Source of the DNA: CAYUQT01 sp964596165
GTDB taxonomy: Bacteria; Planctomycetota; Phycisphaerae; UBA1845; JAFGLZ01
Assembly: GCA_964596165.1 (NCBI GenBank)
Contig: CAZQTW010000065.1
Location: 1-34,806, forward strand
DNA: 34,806 bases
Direction: 5' to 3'
Every line of letters begins with the position of its first letter. Position 1 is the first letter of the stretch. Below are positions 25,594 through 32,958 of the stretch, piece after piece. Both the position numbers and the translations under genes were made by a program. The notes below the pieces were generated by a model. The model had not been told where the DNA came from and searched no databases. It worked only from the letters and a program-made list of their open reading frames with translations.

Positions 25594-26195
25594 AGCAGAG
25601 ACAGAAGAAAGCCGCGCTGTATGGGTTCCTGCTTATTGCAGCCGTGATAGGCCTTGCCATTGATCGCATGTACGGACTCTCGGGCGGCGGACGCAGCGCC
25701 CTGGACCCCCGACCCGCCCTGGGCAACCTTGAGAGTATGGGCGACGATGCGTCCGTCGTTCTCGGCCCTCCCATTGCCGCCGTTTTCGAGGACTCACCCA
25801 TCGACGCCCAGGTCAAGTCCTCGGCCGATCCGACCGCAACACAGGTCGCCACGAGGGATGTATTCAGCCTCTCACCGACGATGGTGGAACGGTTCCAAAA
25901 CCAACCCAAGGCCGCGCAGAAGGCCGAACAAACCGTCAAGAAACAAATCGAAGAAACCCGCGAACTCACGGAGGGATTCGTCAAGACCCATCGGTTGATG
26001 GGCGTATTCGCCGGCGAAACGGATCAATGGATTGTCGTAAATGGCCGAATCCTCCGAATCGGCGACGTGCTCGACGGGTTCGAGCTCCGCCATGTCAGGG
26101 ATTATGGGGCCAGCTTCGTCAAGGGAAAGGTGCAAGTGGAGCTCAGTATGCCTCGGCCCCTTGAAGCTAAAGTCGCTGGAGGCGCTTCCCGATGA
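25590..26195 (+). CDS. GspB/PilP-like pilot or connector protein
   Basis: A 201-residue protein with one N-terminal membrane helix (AALYGFLLIAAVIGLAIDRMYG), a long low-complexity stretch, a charged helix (~110-140), and a small C-terminal domain. The domain's 'QWIVVNGRILRIGDVLDGFELRHV' segment resembles the 'ING..y..GD' core of T2SSB/PulB or MshK-type proteins, which connect the inner-membrane complex to the secretin. It is the fourth gene of the PilM-N-O-P-like set, started by an ATGA overlap. The name is an inference from position and the short motif. Confidence 0.65.
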   Translation: MKQRQKKAALYGFLLIAAVIGLAIDRMYGLSGGGRSALDPRPALGNLESMGDDASVVLGPPIAAVFEDSPIDAQVKSSADPTATQVATRDVFSLSPTMVERFQNQPKAAQKAEQTVKKQIEETRELTEGFVKTHRLMGVFAGETDQWIVVNGRILRIGDVLDGFELRHVRDYGASFVKGKVQVELSMPRPLEAKVAGGASR

Positions 26196-26276
26196 TCACT
26201 TTGGAAAGTCCCAAACGGCTTGACCGCCGGGATTCGCAAGTCGCCGCTTTCGACGTTGTCGCGAAAGGACCGTAGC

Positions 26277-26780
26277 ATGAGAAGGGCAAAGCGTTCCGGG
26301 TTCAGTCTCGTTGAGCTGGTTATCGTCATTGTCATTTTGGGCATCATCGCGGCCATCGCCGTGCCCCGCATCAGCCGCGGAGCCAGCGGCGCCGACGAGG
26401 CGGCAGTGCGGCAGAATCTCTCGATTCTGCGGACCGCAATCGAGATGTTCACCGCCGAGCACGGCGGGAAGTTCCCGGGCAACGACGGAAGCGCCACGAC
26501 CTTCGAGAACCACTTGCTCAAGTTCACGAACAAGAACGGCGACAGTTCGGACACCAAGACCGGCTCCTACATCTTCGGACCCTATCTCCGCAAACAGGTT
26601 CCCCCGCTGCCCGTGGGGACCAAAGCCGGTATGAACGCAGTCAAGATGGTGAACAGCGGTCCGACGGTCGATACGTCGGGCGACTATGGGTGGGTTTACA
26701 ATTACACGACCGGTGCGATCATCGCGAATTGCGATGCGGCCACCGAGAGCGACCCGAACACAACGTACGACAAGTGGTAA
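26277..26780 (+). CDS. Major pseudopilin (GspG-like)
   Basis: A 167-residue prepilin. Cleavage is expected at KRSG|FSLVELVIVIVILG, giving a mature protein starting with Phe and bearing the conserved Glu at +5. The N-helix is followed by 'VRQNLSILRTAIEMFTAEHGGKFPG', the helix/loop of GspG-type major pseudopilins. The C-terminal 'GDYGWVYNYTTGAIIAN' recurs in planctomycete pseudopilins. AAAGGA eight bases upstream supports ATG 26277. There is an 81-base gap before this gene, the longest since the ATPase, so it may have its own expression level. It is likely the main building block of the pseudopilus. Confidence 0.9.
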   Translation: MRRAKRSGFSLVELVIVIVILGIIAAIAVPRISRGASGADEAAVRQNLSILRTAIEMFTAEHGGKFPGNDGSATTFENHLLKFTNKNGDSSDTKTGSYIFGPYLRKQVPPLPVGTKAGMNAVKMVNSGPTVDTSGDYGWVYNYTTGAIIANCDAATESDPNTTYDKW

Positions 26781-27301
26781 CGGGATTCACCGCTTTGCGA
26801 CCCGTCGAAGCACGCCTTATTACGATCCGAGCCTGCGGGCCGCGTTTCACGCGGCCCTCTTGCTTTACTCTGATCGAGCTGATCATCGTGATCTGCATCC
26901 TTGCCATTTTGGGATCGGTCGGAGTCGGCGTCTACAGCGGCACCGCCGTCAATCAGCAGATTGAGGGAGCCGCCAAGCGAATCGAGTCGGACCTGGCGTT
27001 GGCCCGACAGAACGCCGTCACGAAGAGCACGAGTCAATCCGTCCTCTTTACACCCGGAACCGGCACGTACGTACTCAACGGGATGACGGATCCGGACCGC
27101 CCGGGCAACACCTACACCATAAACCTGTCCGTCCCTCCTCATGAGGCGAAGATCATCTCCGCCGACCTCGGCGGTGACGCCGAAATCATCTTCGACGGCC
27201 ACGGGAAGCCCGACAGCGGCGGCACGATCGTCATCGAGGCGGGTAACAGGCAAATGACGCTGACGGTCGACCCGGACACCGGACTCGTCGCGAGATCGTA
27301 G
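26774..27301 (+). CDS. Minor pseudopilin (GspH-like)
   Basis: About 175 residues. A basic leader ends in RPSC|FTLIELIIVICILAILGS, the type IV prepilin N-terminus with Glu at +5; position -1 is Cys instead of the usual Gly. The body ('ESDLALARQNAVTKSTSQSVLF') matches the GspH/FimT-type minor pseudopilins. The frame is open upstream into the GspG-like gene. GTG 26774, overlapping its stop, is the most likely start; TTG 26795 is an alternative. No clear ribosome site was seen, so coupling to the upstream gene is probable. Confidence 0.78.
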   Translation: MVTGFTALRPVEARLITIRACGPRFTRPSCFTLIELIIVICILAILGSVGVGVYSGTAVNQQIEGAAKRIESDLALARQNAVTKSTSQSVLFTPGTGTYVLNGMTDPDRPGNTYTINLSVPPHEAKIISADLGGDAEIIFDGHGKPDSGGTIVIEAGNRQMTLTVDPDTGLVARS

Positions 27302-27312
27302 GAACGGTTTCC

Positions 27313-28404
27313 ATGGCCACGATCGCATTTCCGCCCCTCGCAGGCCATTCGCGCCGCACACCGCGTCCGGCAACGGGCTATACGCTTGTCGAGGTCCTGG
27401 TCAGCTCCGTCTCGATGGGCGTCCTGATGATCGGAATCACCGGGGCCGTCCTGCTGGCCACCCAGGCGGTGGACGACAGCGCGAAGACGTCGGGATGCAT
27501 CCGCAACGTCACGTCGGCGATGGATGAATTCGTCCGAGATGTGCGTTGCGCGAGTAGTATTACCGAACTGTCCGGGGGCGCCATGTCATTCATCGTCCCG
27601 GATCGTAACGGCGACGGCCTAGAGGAAAAGATCCGGTACGCATGGTCGGGCGTCGTCGGTGCTCCACTCACGCGGCAGATCAACGACGCCAACGCCGCTC
27701 CGATTCTCTCAGAAGTCCGAGGCATCTACGCCATCACTTATCCCGTTATTGAGCCCAACGGCAGCGGATCCGGCGGCGGCCTCCTGATCGGCCACGACGC
27801 GACCGCCCATGAGAAGTCGTTCACTGTGCAGCAAAACAACTGGGTCGGCGAGTACTTCCTTCCGTCCTTACCCGCGGATGCGACAAGCTGGAGTGTCACG
27901 CAAGTCCTGTTCAAGGCGGCGGCGGCCGGACTGGCAACCGGCCAGGTAGTCATTGAACTCCGCCAGGCTTCAGCGGGCCTTCCGACCGGCACGATTCTGG
28001 CACAGGCTACGGTGCCGGAATCCTATATGGATCCGGTCACGAGTCAGTGGGAGAGCGTTGGTTTCTCCGGGGTGTCAGGCCTGTCTCCTGCAGCCGGATT
28101 ATGCATTGTCGTCAGATACCTGTCCGGCGGCGATGCCTGCAAGATCCTCTATCAGGATACCGATGCCTACCCAACGGGCGCGCACATGGTGACGACTTCC
28201 ACCGGTGGGGCATCATGGACGGCTCCCCCCGCGTGTTCGATGATGTTCAAAGTCTACGGCACGGTGACCACTCCCAGCGGGACCTCGGCAGGCTCGTCGA
28301 AGATCGGTTGGATGCGGATCTCGATCATCGCCGGGCCGAACAGCCAGACCCGCACGGACGTCGCCGTCCAGTTCCTCAACAAACCGGAGTTGACCGGCTC
28401 ATGA
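27313..28404 (+). CDS. Minor pseudopilin (GspJ/PilW-like) with a large inserted domain
   Basis: A 363-residue prepilin-like protein. The leader ends at PATG|YTLVEVLVSSVSMGVLMIG. A pilin-like body (to ~residue 155) includes 'VRDVRCASSITEL' and 'VRGIYAITYPVIEP'. Residues ~163-318 form a beta-rich insert ('TSWSVTQVLFKA', 'GLPTGTILAQATV', 'GLCIVVRYLSGGDAC', 'STGGASWTAPPACSMMFKVYG') that looks like the choice-of-anchor R type of surface-protein domain. The pilin fold then resumes ('IGWMRISIIAG...'). A normal GspJ is ~200 residues. AGGAA lies eight bases before the ATG. Its stop overlaps the next start (ATGA). Confidence 0.82.
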   Translation: MATIAFPPLAGHSRRTPRPATGYTLVEVLVSSVSMGVLMIGITGAVLLATQAVDDSAKTSGCIRNVTSAMDEFVRDVRCASSITELSGGAMSFIVPDRNGDGLEEKIRYAWSGVVGAPLTRQINDANAAPILSEVRGIYAITYPVIEPNGSGSGGGLLIGHDATAHEKSFTVQQNNWVGEYFLPSLPADATSWSVTQVLFKAAAAGLATGQVVIELRQASAGLPTGTILAQATVPESYMDPVTSQWESVGFSGVSGLSPAAGLCIVVRYLSGGDACKILYQDTDAYPTGAHMVTTSTGGASWTAPPACSMMFKVYGTVTTPSGTSAGSSKIGWMRISIIAGPNSQTRTDVAVQFLNKPELTGS

Positions 28405-28952
28405 GAAGCCCGCGACATACTGATTGCCGACCTGGCCTCCCACGGCGCGGCGTCACATTCGTGGAGCTGGCCTGCTCGATCGTGATCGTCGGGGTAATGA
28501 TGGTGGGCGCGCTGGCCACCGTGCGGAGCGTCGCCTATTCCAGGCACCTCGACGCGGACAGACAACTCGCACGGACGCTGGCGGAAATGTTCATGGCCGA
28601 GATCATGAGCAAAGAGTACGCCGACCCGAATGTTGTGGGTTACAGCCTGGGTCCTGAGTCAAACGAGCAGGCGACCGGCAATCGCAGTCTGTTCGACGAC
28701 GTTGACGACTTCAACGGGTGGTCTTCCACGCCGCCCGAGTGGCCGGACGGCATCGACATCCTCGACCGGCAGAACTGGACGGAGTCCGCCGAAGTGGTCT
28801 GCACCAGCCCGGCCGACTTCAGCATGACGTTGCCGTCGGGGTGGGATTTCGGTGTTAAGCGCGTCACGGTGACGATCAGCTACAACGGAACGGAACTGGC
28901 ACGACTGGTGGCCGTGCGGGGTCGCACGAAGGACTATCCCTATCCATGGTAG
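28401..28952 (+). CDS. Minor pseudopilin (GspI/PilV-like)
   Basis: A 183-residue prepilin. Cleavage is expected at PRRG|VTFVELACSIVIVGVMM, with Glu at +5. The next segment 'LARTLAEMFMAEIMSKEY' is the typical GspI/PilV helix. Short acidic loops follow, and a C-terminal strand set ('VKRVTVTISYNGTELARLVAV') matches the I-type pseudopilin fold. The start is fixed by the ATGA overlap with the GspJ-like gene, and the end overlaps the next gene by seven bases. It probably joins the J- and K-like proteins at the pseudopilus tip. Confidence 0.82.
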   Translation: MRSPRHTDCRPGLPRRGVTFVELACSIVIVGVMMVGALATVRSVAYSRHLDADRQLARTLAEMFMAEIMSKEYADPNVVGYSLGPESNEQATGNRSLFDDVDDFNGWSSTPPEWPDGIDILDRQNWTESAEVVCTSPADFSMTLPSGWDFGVKRVTVTISYNGTELARLVAVRGRTKDYPYPW

Positions 28953-30247
28953 AGACCCGGAGGACCAGCCTGAACCGACGTCGGCGGGGCACAGCCTATA
29001 TGCTCGTGCTGGGTTCGGCGCTACTTGTCACCGTCATCGGTCTGTCATCGGTGGTGGTCGCACGACTTCAGCATCGGACGGCTGAGAGCCGCACCTCCAT
29101 GAGCGAGGCGAGTCTGTACGCCCAATCGGCGTGCGAAGCGGTCGTCGGCGCGACGGTCGTGTTCCAGAGTTTTCGCACGCAATGGGGCCTGTCAAACGGT
29201 CAGTGGTACGGCGGCATGCCCATGGGCAGAGGCACCATCGATTTCAAGCTGGTCGACGAAATCGACGGCAACCTCAACAACGACACGGACCAGCCGGTTC
29301 GCATCTACGGCAAGGGACAGGTTGATGACGCCACGCAGTACTATAGCGTTGTGGCCGAGCCGAGGGCACTGAGCTGTCTTTCGGTGGCCCTGTATGCACC
29401 CGGCTCGTGCACCACCAGCGTGAGCAGCACCCTGACGGTTATCGGCGCGCCGGTTTACTGCAGCACAAACGATGCCAATTACGGCTCGGGCGTCTTCACC
29501 AACTCCTTCTGGGCCACCGTCAACGGCGACGTGATGGCCAAGTCCATCTCCAAATGGTTCGGCAGCACGATTACCGGTACGGCGACGCCCAATGCCCCTC
29601 CTCTTGAACTCCCCTCCTCAAGCACCGTCACCTACTACCAATCGATGGCCGTGACGATCCCCTACGCGTCTCTGCCCAGCAGCCGCCTTAATAGAGTCAT
29701 CCTGAGCTACAACAGTAATCCCTACGGTTCGACGCAGGCAGAGGGCGTATACTACATCAACGCGACCGGAGACCTCGCGATACGTGATTGCCGGATCCAG
29801 GGAACGCTGGTGATCAACTTGGCCTCCGGAAAGAAGCTGACGATTTCCGAAGGGATTTACTGGGAACCCCACCGTCCGGACTACCCCGCGCTCATTGTCA
29901 GGGGCGAATGCGACATCGCCATCGACCATGCCCTTTCGGAAGCCGGCACCGGTGTAAACTTCAACCCGGCGGGCCTCCCCTACGATGGGGTGACGGACAG
30001 CGACACGTCGGACACATACTCCCCCAGTGTCATCAAGGGATTGGTTCACGTCGTTACCGGTCCTCTGACGATCAGACAGATAACACGGATTGAGGGTTGC
30101 GTGATTCTCGCCGGCAGCTCGGTCACGACGGGGAACAACGCCACTATTGTATACAACCCCAATCTGGCGTTGTATCCGCCAAAGAGGTATCGTTCGTATC
30201 GGCTGAACATCGTCCCCGGGACTTGGCGCCGGGAAATGGGTCCGTAG
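28946..30247 (+). CDS. PilX/GspK-like large pseudopilin-type protein
   Basis: A 433-residue protein. The N-terminal segment RRRRGTAYMLVLGSALLVTVIGLSSVV resembles the PilX/GspK N-helix but lacks the usual Glu at +5. The rest is beta-rich with many short repeats ('LTVIGAPVYCS', 'NGDVMAKSI', 'GDLAIRDCRIQGTLVINL', 'GPLTIRQITRIEGCVILAGS'), suggesting a beta-helix or bactofilin-like stack. By position it corresponds to GspK, the tip protein in type II systems, but real GspK sequence motifs were not seen. The start overlaps the preceding stop by seven bases. Confidence 0.68.
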   Translation: MVETRRTSLNRRRRGTAYMLVLGSALLVTVIGLSSVVVARLQHRTAESRTSMSEASLYAQSACEAVVGATVVFQSFRTQWGLSNGQWYGGMPMGRGTIDFKLVDEIDGNLNNDTDQPVRIYGKGQVDDATQYYSVVAEPRALSCLSVALYAPGSCTTSVSSTLTVIGAPVYCSTNDANYGSGVFTNSFWATVNGDVMAKSISKWFGSTITGTATPNAPPLELPSSSTVTYYQSMAVTIPYASLPSSRLNRVILSYNSNPYGSTQAEGVYYINATGDLAIRDCRIQGTLVINLASGKKLTISEGIYWEPHRPDYPALIVRGECDIAIDHALSEAGTGVNFNPAGLPYDGVTDSDTSDTYSPSVIKGLVHVVTGPLTIRQITRIEGCVILAGSSVTTGNNATIVYNPNLALYPPKRYRSYRLNIVPGTWRREMGP

Positions 30248-30258
30248 GCCGCTTGTGG

Positions 30259-30296
30259 CCGCCCGCCGGTCGACCGTTGGATTCCGGCGCGGGCGG
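30259..30296 (+). other. Strong intergenic hairpin
   Basis: CCGCCCG and CGGGCGG (7 bp), then CCGG and CCGG (4 bp), with a 2-base bulge and a 14-base loop, form a long GC-rich stem just after the PilX-like stop. There is no T-run, so a simple intrinsic terminator is not shown. It may attenuate transcription, or stabilise the upstream mRNA 3' end. Confidence 0.5.
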
Positions 30297-30345
30297 TCGA
30301 CACCCTTCGGAAAGATCGTTTAGCCGCTGGAGCAAGGAGGACATT

Positions 30346-30642
30346 ATGCCGCCATCGACTCATGCACATCATGATTGGCGCCGTGGGGCCGGGGTATTGC
30401 TGTTCGCGGCCGGGGCGATCGTAGGGCTGCTCACCGGCGAACTGATCCGACCGCCCGGTGCGATTGCCCAGATCCCCGACCAGGGACTCCAGTTGCAGCA
30501 GGTTCAGAGCCAGTCGAATGAGACCAATCAACTACTGCGAGAGCTAATCACCGTGCTGCGAACCGATACCCTGAAGGTCCGTATTGTCGATGGCGACAAG
30601 GCCAAGCGGCCTTTGGACTCGAAAACCGATTCAAGGCCGTAG
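30346..30642 (+). CDS. Small single-helix membrane protein of the secretion cluster
   Basis: A 98-residue protein: a short His-rich cytoplasmic start, one membrane helix (GAGVLLFAAGAIVGLLTGEL), a Pro turn, then a coiled coil ('LQLQQVQSQSNETNQLLRELITVL') and a short C-terminal strand ('DTLKVRIVDGDK'). A perfect AAGGAGG lies five bases before the ATG, the strongest ribosome site in the cluster. It may be an assembly accessory protein. No known family could be assigned. Hairpins lie on both sides (30259-30296, 30843-30872). Confidence 0.72.
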   Translation: MPPSTHAHHDWRRGAGVLLFAAGAIVGLLTGELIRPPGAIAQIPDQGLQLQQVQSQSNETNQLLRELITVLRTDTLKVRIVDGDKAKRPLDSKTDSRP

Positions 30643-30842
30643 CTCGACACGTCTATGCCGGCGCCACCTTCCGTCAATGGCGTCGGCCTGCTCCTTTGCC
30701 GTATGAGCGGCTTTCCTGCGATCGGTGCACGCCACATTGAAGGAAGCCCCGCCGGATTTCATCTTGGCATCCTGTGTCCCCTCGTGACGGAGGACATGAC
30801 AGAACCGGCTCGCCGGCCGCAGGTCGGTCGCAGGCTGGTGGC

Positions 30843-30872
30843 GGGGTGCCGAGCCGGGACCATCGGCACCCC
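30843..30872 (+). other. Perfect 10-bp hairpin upstream of the secretin gene
   Basis: GGGGTGCCGA and TCGGCACCCC are exact reverse complements separated by a 10-base loop. No T-run follows. It could end the upstream transcript (Rho-assisted) or serve as a regulatory stem before the secretin promoter. Confidence 0.5.
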
Positions 30873-30943
30873 CTCGCCCGATGCGAGATCAAGCACCGTG
30901 GCGACACGCCTCGGCCCTGTGGAACATTTGACCGGAAAACCCC

Positions 30944-30971
30944 TTGCAATTCCCTAGCCTTCGCGTATCTT
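30944..30971 (+). promoter_or_regulatory. Possible promoter of the secretin gene
   Basis: TTGCAA (30944-30949), a 16-base spacer and TATCTT (30966-30971), each box a 4 of 6 match, lie about 65 bases before the secretin ATG. This would allow secretin and TPR lipoprotein expression separate from the rest. Confidence 0.4.
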
Positions 30972-31035
30972 GCTGTTGTTTGAGGGGGCATGGAAGTGGA
31001 ATGGCCGTCGAGCTCAGGAGGAGCGTAAACGCGCC

Positions 31036-32958
31036 ATGTTCGGCAGGATGCTGGCCAGTCATGAACCTCGTTGGGTCTTGGCGCTGATCCTGTCTCTACA
31101 GTTGACCTTGCTGGTCGTGGGAACTTATGCACAGTCTCGACCCGCCGAGAACCCCGAGACGAGACCGGCGAGCCAACCGAGCACCCTACCGGCTCCCGCC
31201 GCGGCCTCCGCCGAAGAGCCGCTGAAGAAACCGGATATCGACTCATCCATCCACGTCAAGGAGAACGATCGCGTCGATATTCACGTTGCTGAGGTGCCCC
31301 TCGCCACGGTGCTGAGGGTGCTATCCACGCAAAGCCGCCGGAACATCGTGGCCAGCGCGAAGGTTCGGGGGACGGTGACGGCGGACTTGTTCGATGTGAA
31401 CTTCCTCGAGGCGCTCGATTCGATTCTTCGAGCAAACAACTGCGTGTTTGAGGAACGAGACCGGTTCATCTACGTGTACACGCTCGAGGAATTCGCCGCG
31501 CTGCGGGCCGAGAAGAAGGAGGAACCGTTCGTCTCCAAGCTCATCCGACTGAACTACGTCACGGTCAAGGACATACAACCCCTGATTCAGCCTCTGCTCA
31601 GCACCCAGGGAAAGATTGCGGTGACACCCGACGCAAAGAGCGGACTGGACACGTCGGCCAAGGAGGCCGGCGGGAATTCGCTCTCAGGTCCGGACGCATT
31701 GATGATCTATGACTTGGCCAGCAATGTTGAACGAATTGAGAAGCTCGTTCGCGAAATCGACGTTCGGCCCAAACAGGTCCTCATTGAGGCGACGATCCTT
31801 CGCGCCGAATTGCATGAGGAAAACGCCCTCGGCATCGACTTCGCGATGGTGGACGGCGTCAACTTGGCCATGCTGAATTCCACCTCGCCGGGAATCACGG
31901 ACCTGACCACCGGCGACCTGCCGCAAGGGCGAATGGGCAACACGAACTGGACACTACGAACGGATTTCAATTCGGGCGTCCCGGCCGGCGGGCTCACCTT
32001 CGGCATCATCAAGGACCATGTGGCCGCGTTCATCCGGGCCTTGGAGCGTGTAACCGACACGACGGTGTTGGCCAATCCCAAGGTCCTGGCGCTGAATAAG
32101 CAGCGCGGCCAAGTCATTGTCGGCCGAAGAGACGGCTACCTGACCACCACGGTGACCCAGACGACGGCCATCCAGACGGTGGAGTTTCTCGAAACCGGCA
32201 CTCAACTTGTCTTCCGTCCGTTCATTGGAGACGACGGATATGTGCGGATGGAACTCCATCCCGAAGACAGCACGGGCTCACTGAACGCGTCCAATCTGCC
32301 CTACAAGACCACGACCGAAGTCACAACCAACATACTCGTCCGCGACGGACATACGATCCTTATCGGCGGTCTCTTTCGGGAAAACACCAATACCACTCGC
32401 AGCCAAGTCCCGATCATTGGAAACATCCCCGGCATGGGTGCTTTGTTCCGTCAGACAACGGACACGAGCGGGCGGGAGGAAGTGATCATTCTCCTGACGG
32501 TCCACATCATCAAAGACGATGCCGAATACGCCAAGATCGGTGAGGAACTGGCCGAGGAGGCGCTGAAAATCCGAATCGGGGCTCGCCGAGGAGTCCAGTG
32601 GTTTGGTCGAGATCGACTGGCATTGGGTTACTACCACCAAGCCATGCAGCACCTGAAGGAAGGCCGTCCCGACAAAGCCCTGTGGGAGACACGCATGTCT
32701 CTGCACATCAGTCCGACGTATGCTCCCGCGATCAAGCTGAATGAGCGATTTGCCGGCCCCCACTCATGTGATCGCCAGACGGGCGCGATCCGCGACTTCA
32801 TACGGCGCCGGATCATGGGAGCAGATACTCCCGAGGAAATCGGACCGCCTTCGCCGCAGTCGACCGACACCGATTCTCCGGCTTGGTCCGTCCCGATCTC
32901 GGGCGGGCGGTCCGATCGCGAGCACACGACAACCGATAGGAGGGTGGCCGCGAAATGA
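31036..32958 (+). CDS. Secretin (GspD/PilQ-like) with C-terminal TPR extension
   Basis: A 640-residue outer-membrane channel subunit. A signal peptide (WVLALILSLQLTLLVVGTYA) precedes a Pro-rich linker, then an STN/N0-like domain (~70-150), an N1-like 'KLIRLNYVTVKDIQPLIQPLL' region, and the secretin domain (~245-500), which ends in 'VPIIGNIPGMGALFRQ' and 'EVIILLTVHIIKDD'. After the secretin domain a TPR-like helix pair ('ALGYYHQAMQHLKEGRPDKALWETRMSL') and a disordered tail are added, not normal for GspD or PilQ. ATG 31036 directly precedes the signal peptide, with AGGAGGAG about 12 bases upstream. The stop overlaps the next start (ATGA). Confidence 0.92.
   Translation: MFGRMLASHEPRWVLALILSLQLTLLVVGTYAQSRPAENPETRPASQPSTLPAPAAASAEEPLKKPDIDSSIHVKENDRVDIHVAEVPLATVLRVLSTQSRRNIVASAKVRGTVTADLFDVNFLEALDSILRANNCVFEERDRFIYVYTLEEFAALRAEKKEEPFVSKLIRLNYVTVKDIQPLIQPLLSTQGKIAVTPDAKSGLDTSAKEAGGNSLSGPDALMIYDLASNVERIEKLVREIDVRPKQVLIEATILRAELHEENALGIDFAMVDGVNLAMLNSTSPGITDLTTGDLPQGRMGNTNWTLRTDFNSGVPAGGLTFGIIKDHVAAFIRALERVTDTTVLANPKVLALNKQRGQVIVGRRDGYLTTTVTQTTAIQTVEFLETGTQLVFRPFIGDDGYVRMELHPEDSTGSLNASNLPYKTTTEVTTNILVRDGHTILIGGLFRENTNTTRSQVPIIGNIPGMGALFRQTTDTSGREEVIILLTVHIIKDDAEYAKIGEELAEEALKIRIGARRGVQWFGRDRLALGYYHQAMQHLKEGRPDKALWETRMSLHISPTYAPAIKLNERFAGPHSCDRQTGAIRDFIRRRIMGADTPEEIGPPSPQSTDTDSPAWSVPISGGRSDREHTTTDRRVAAK

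Larger units (their letters stand above)
30643..31035. other. 393-base intergenic region between the small protein and the secretin
   Basis: The open frames here on both strands are short, Arg/Pro-rich and match no family, so no gene is called. The region holds a 10-bp perfect hairpin (30843-30872), a promoter-like pair (30944-30971), and the secretin ribosome site AGGAGGAG near 31017-31024. It is the largest non-coding gap in the secretion block and probably marks the start of a separate secretin transcription unit. Confidence 0.5.

Noticed and set aside
30655..30957. 100-residue frame between the small protein and the secretin
   Set aside because: No ribosome site, no family pattern, and a perfect hairpin and promoter-like boxes overlap it.
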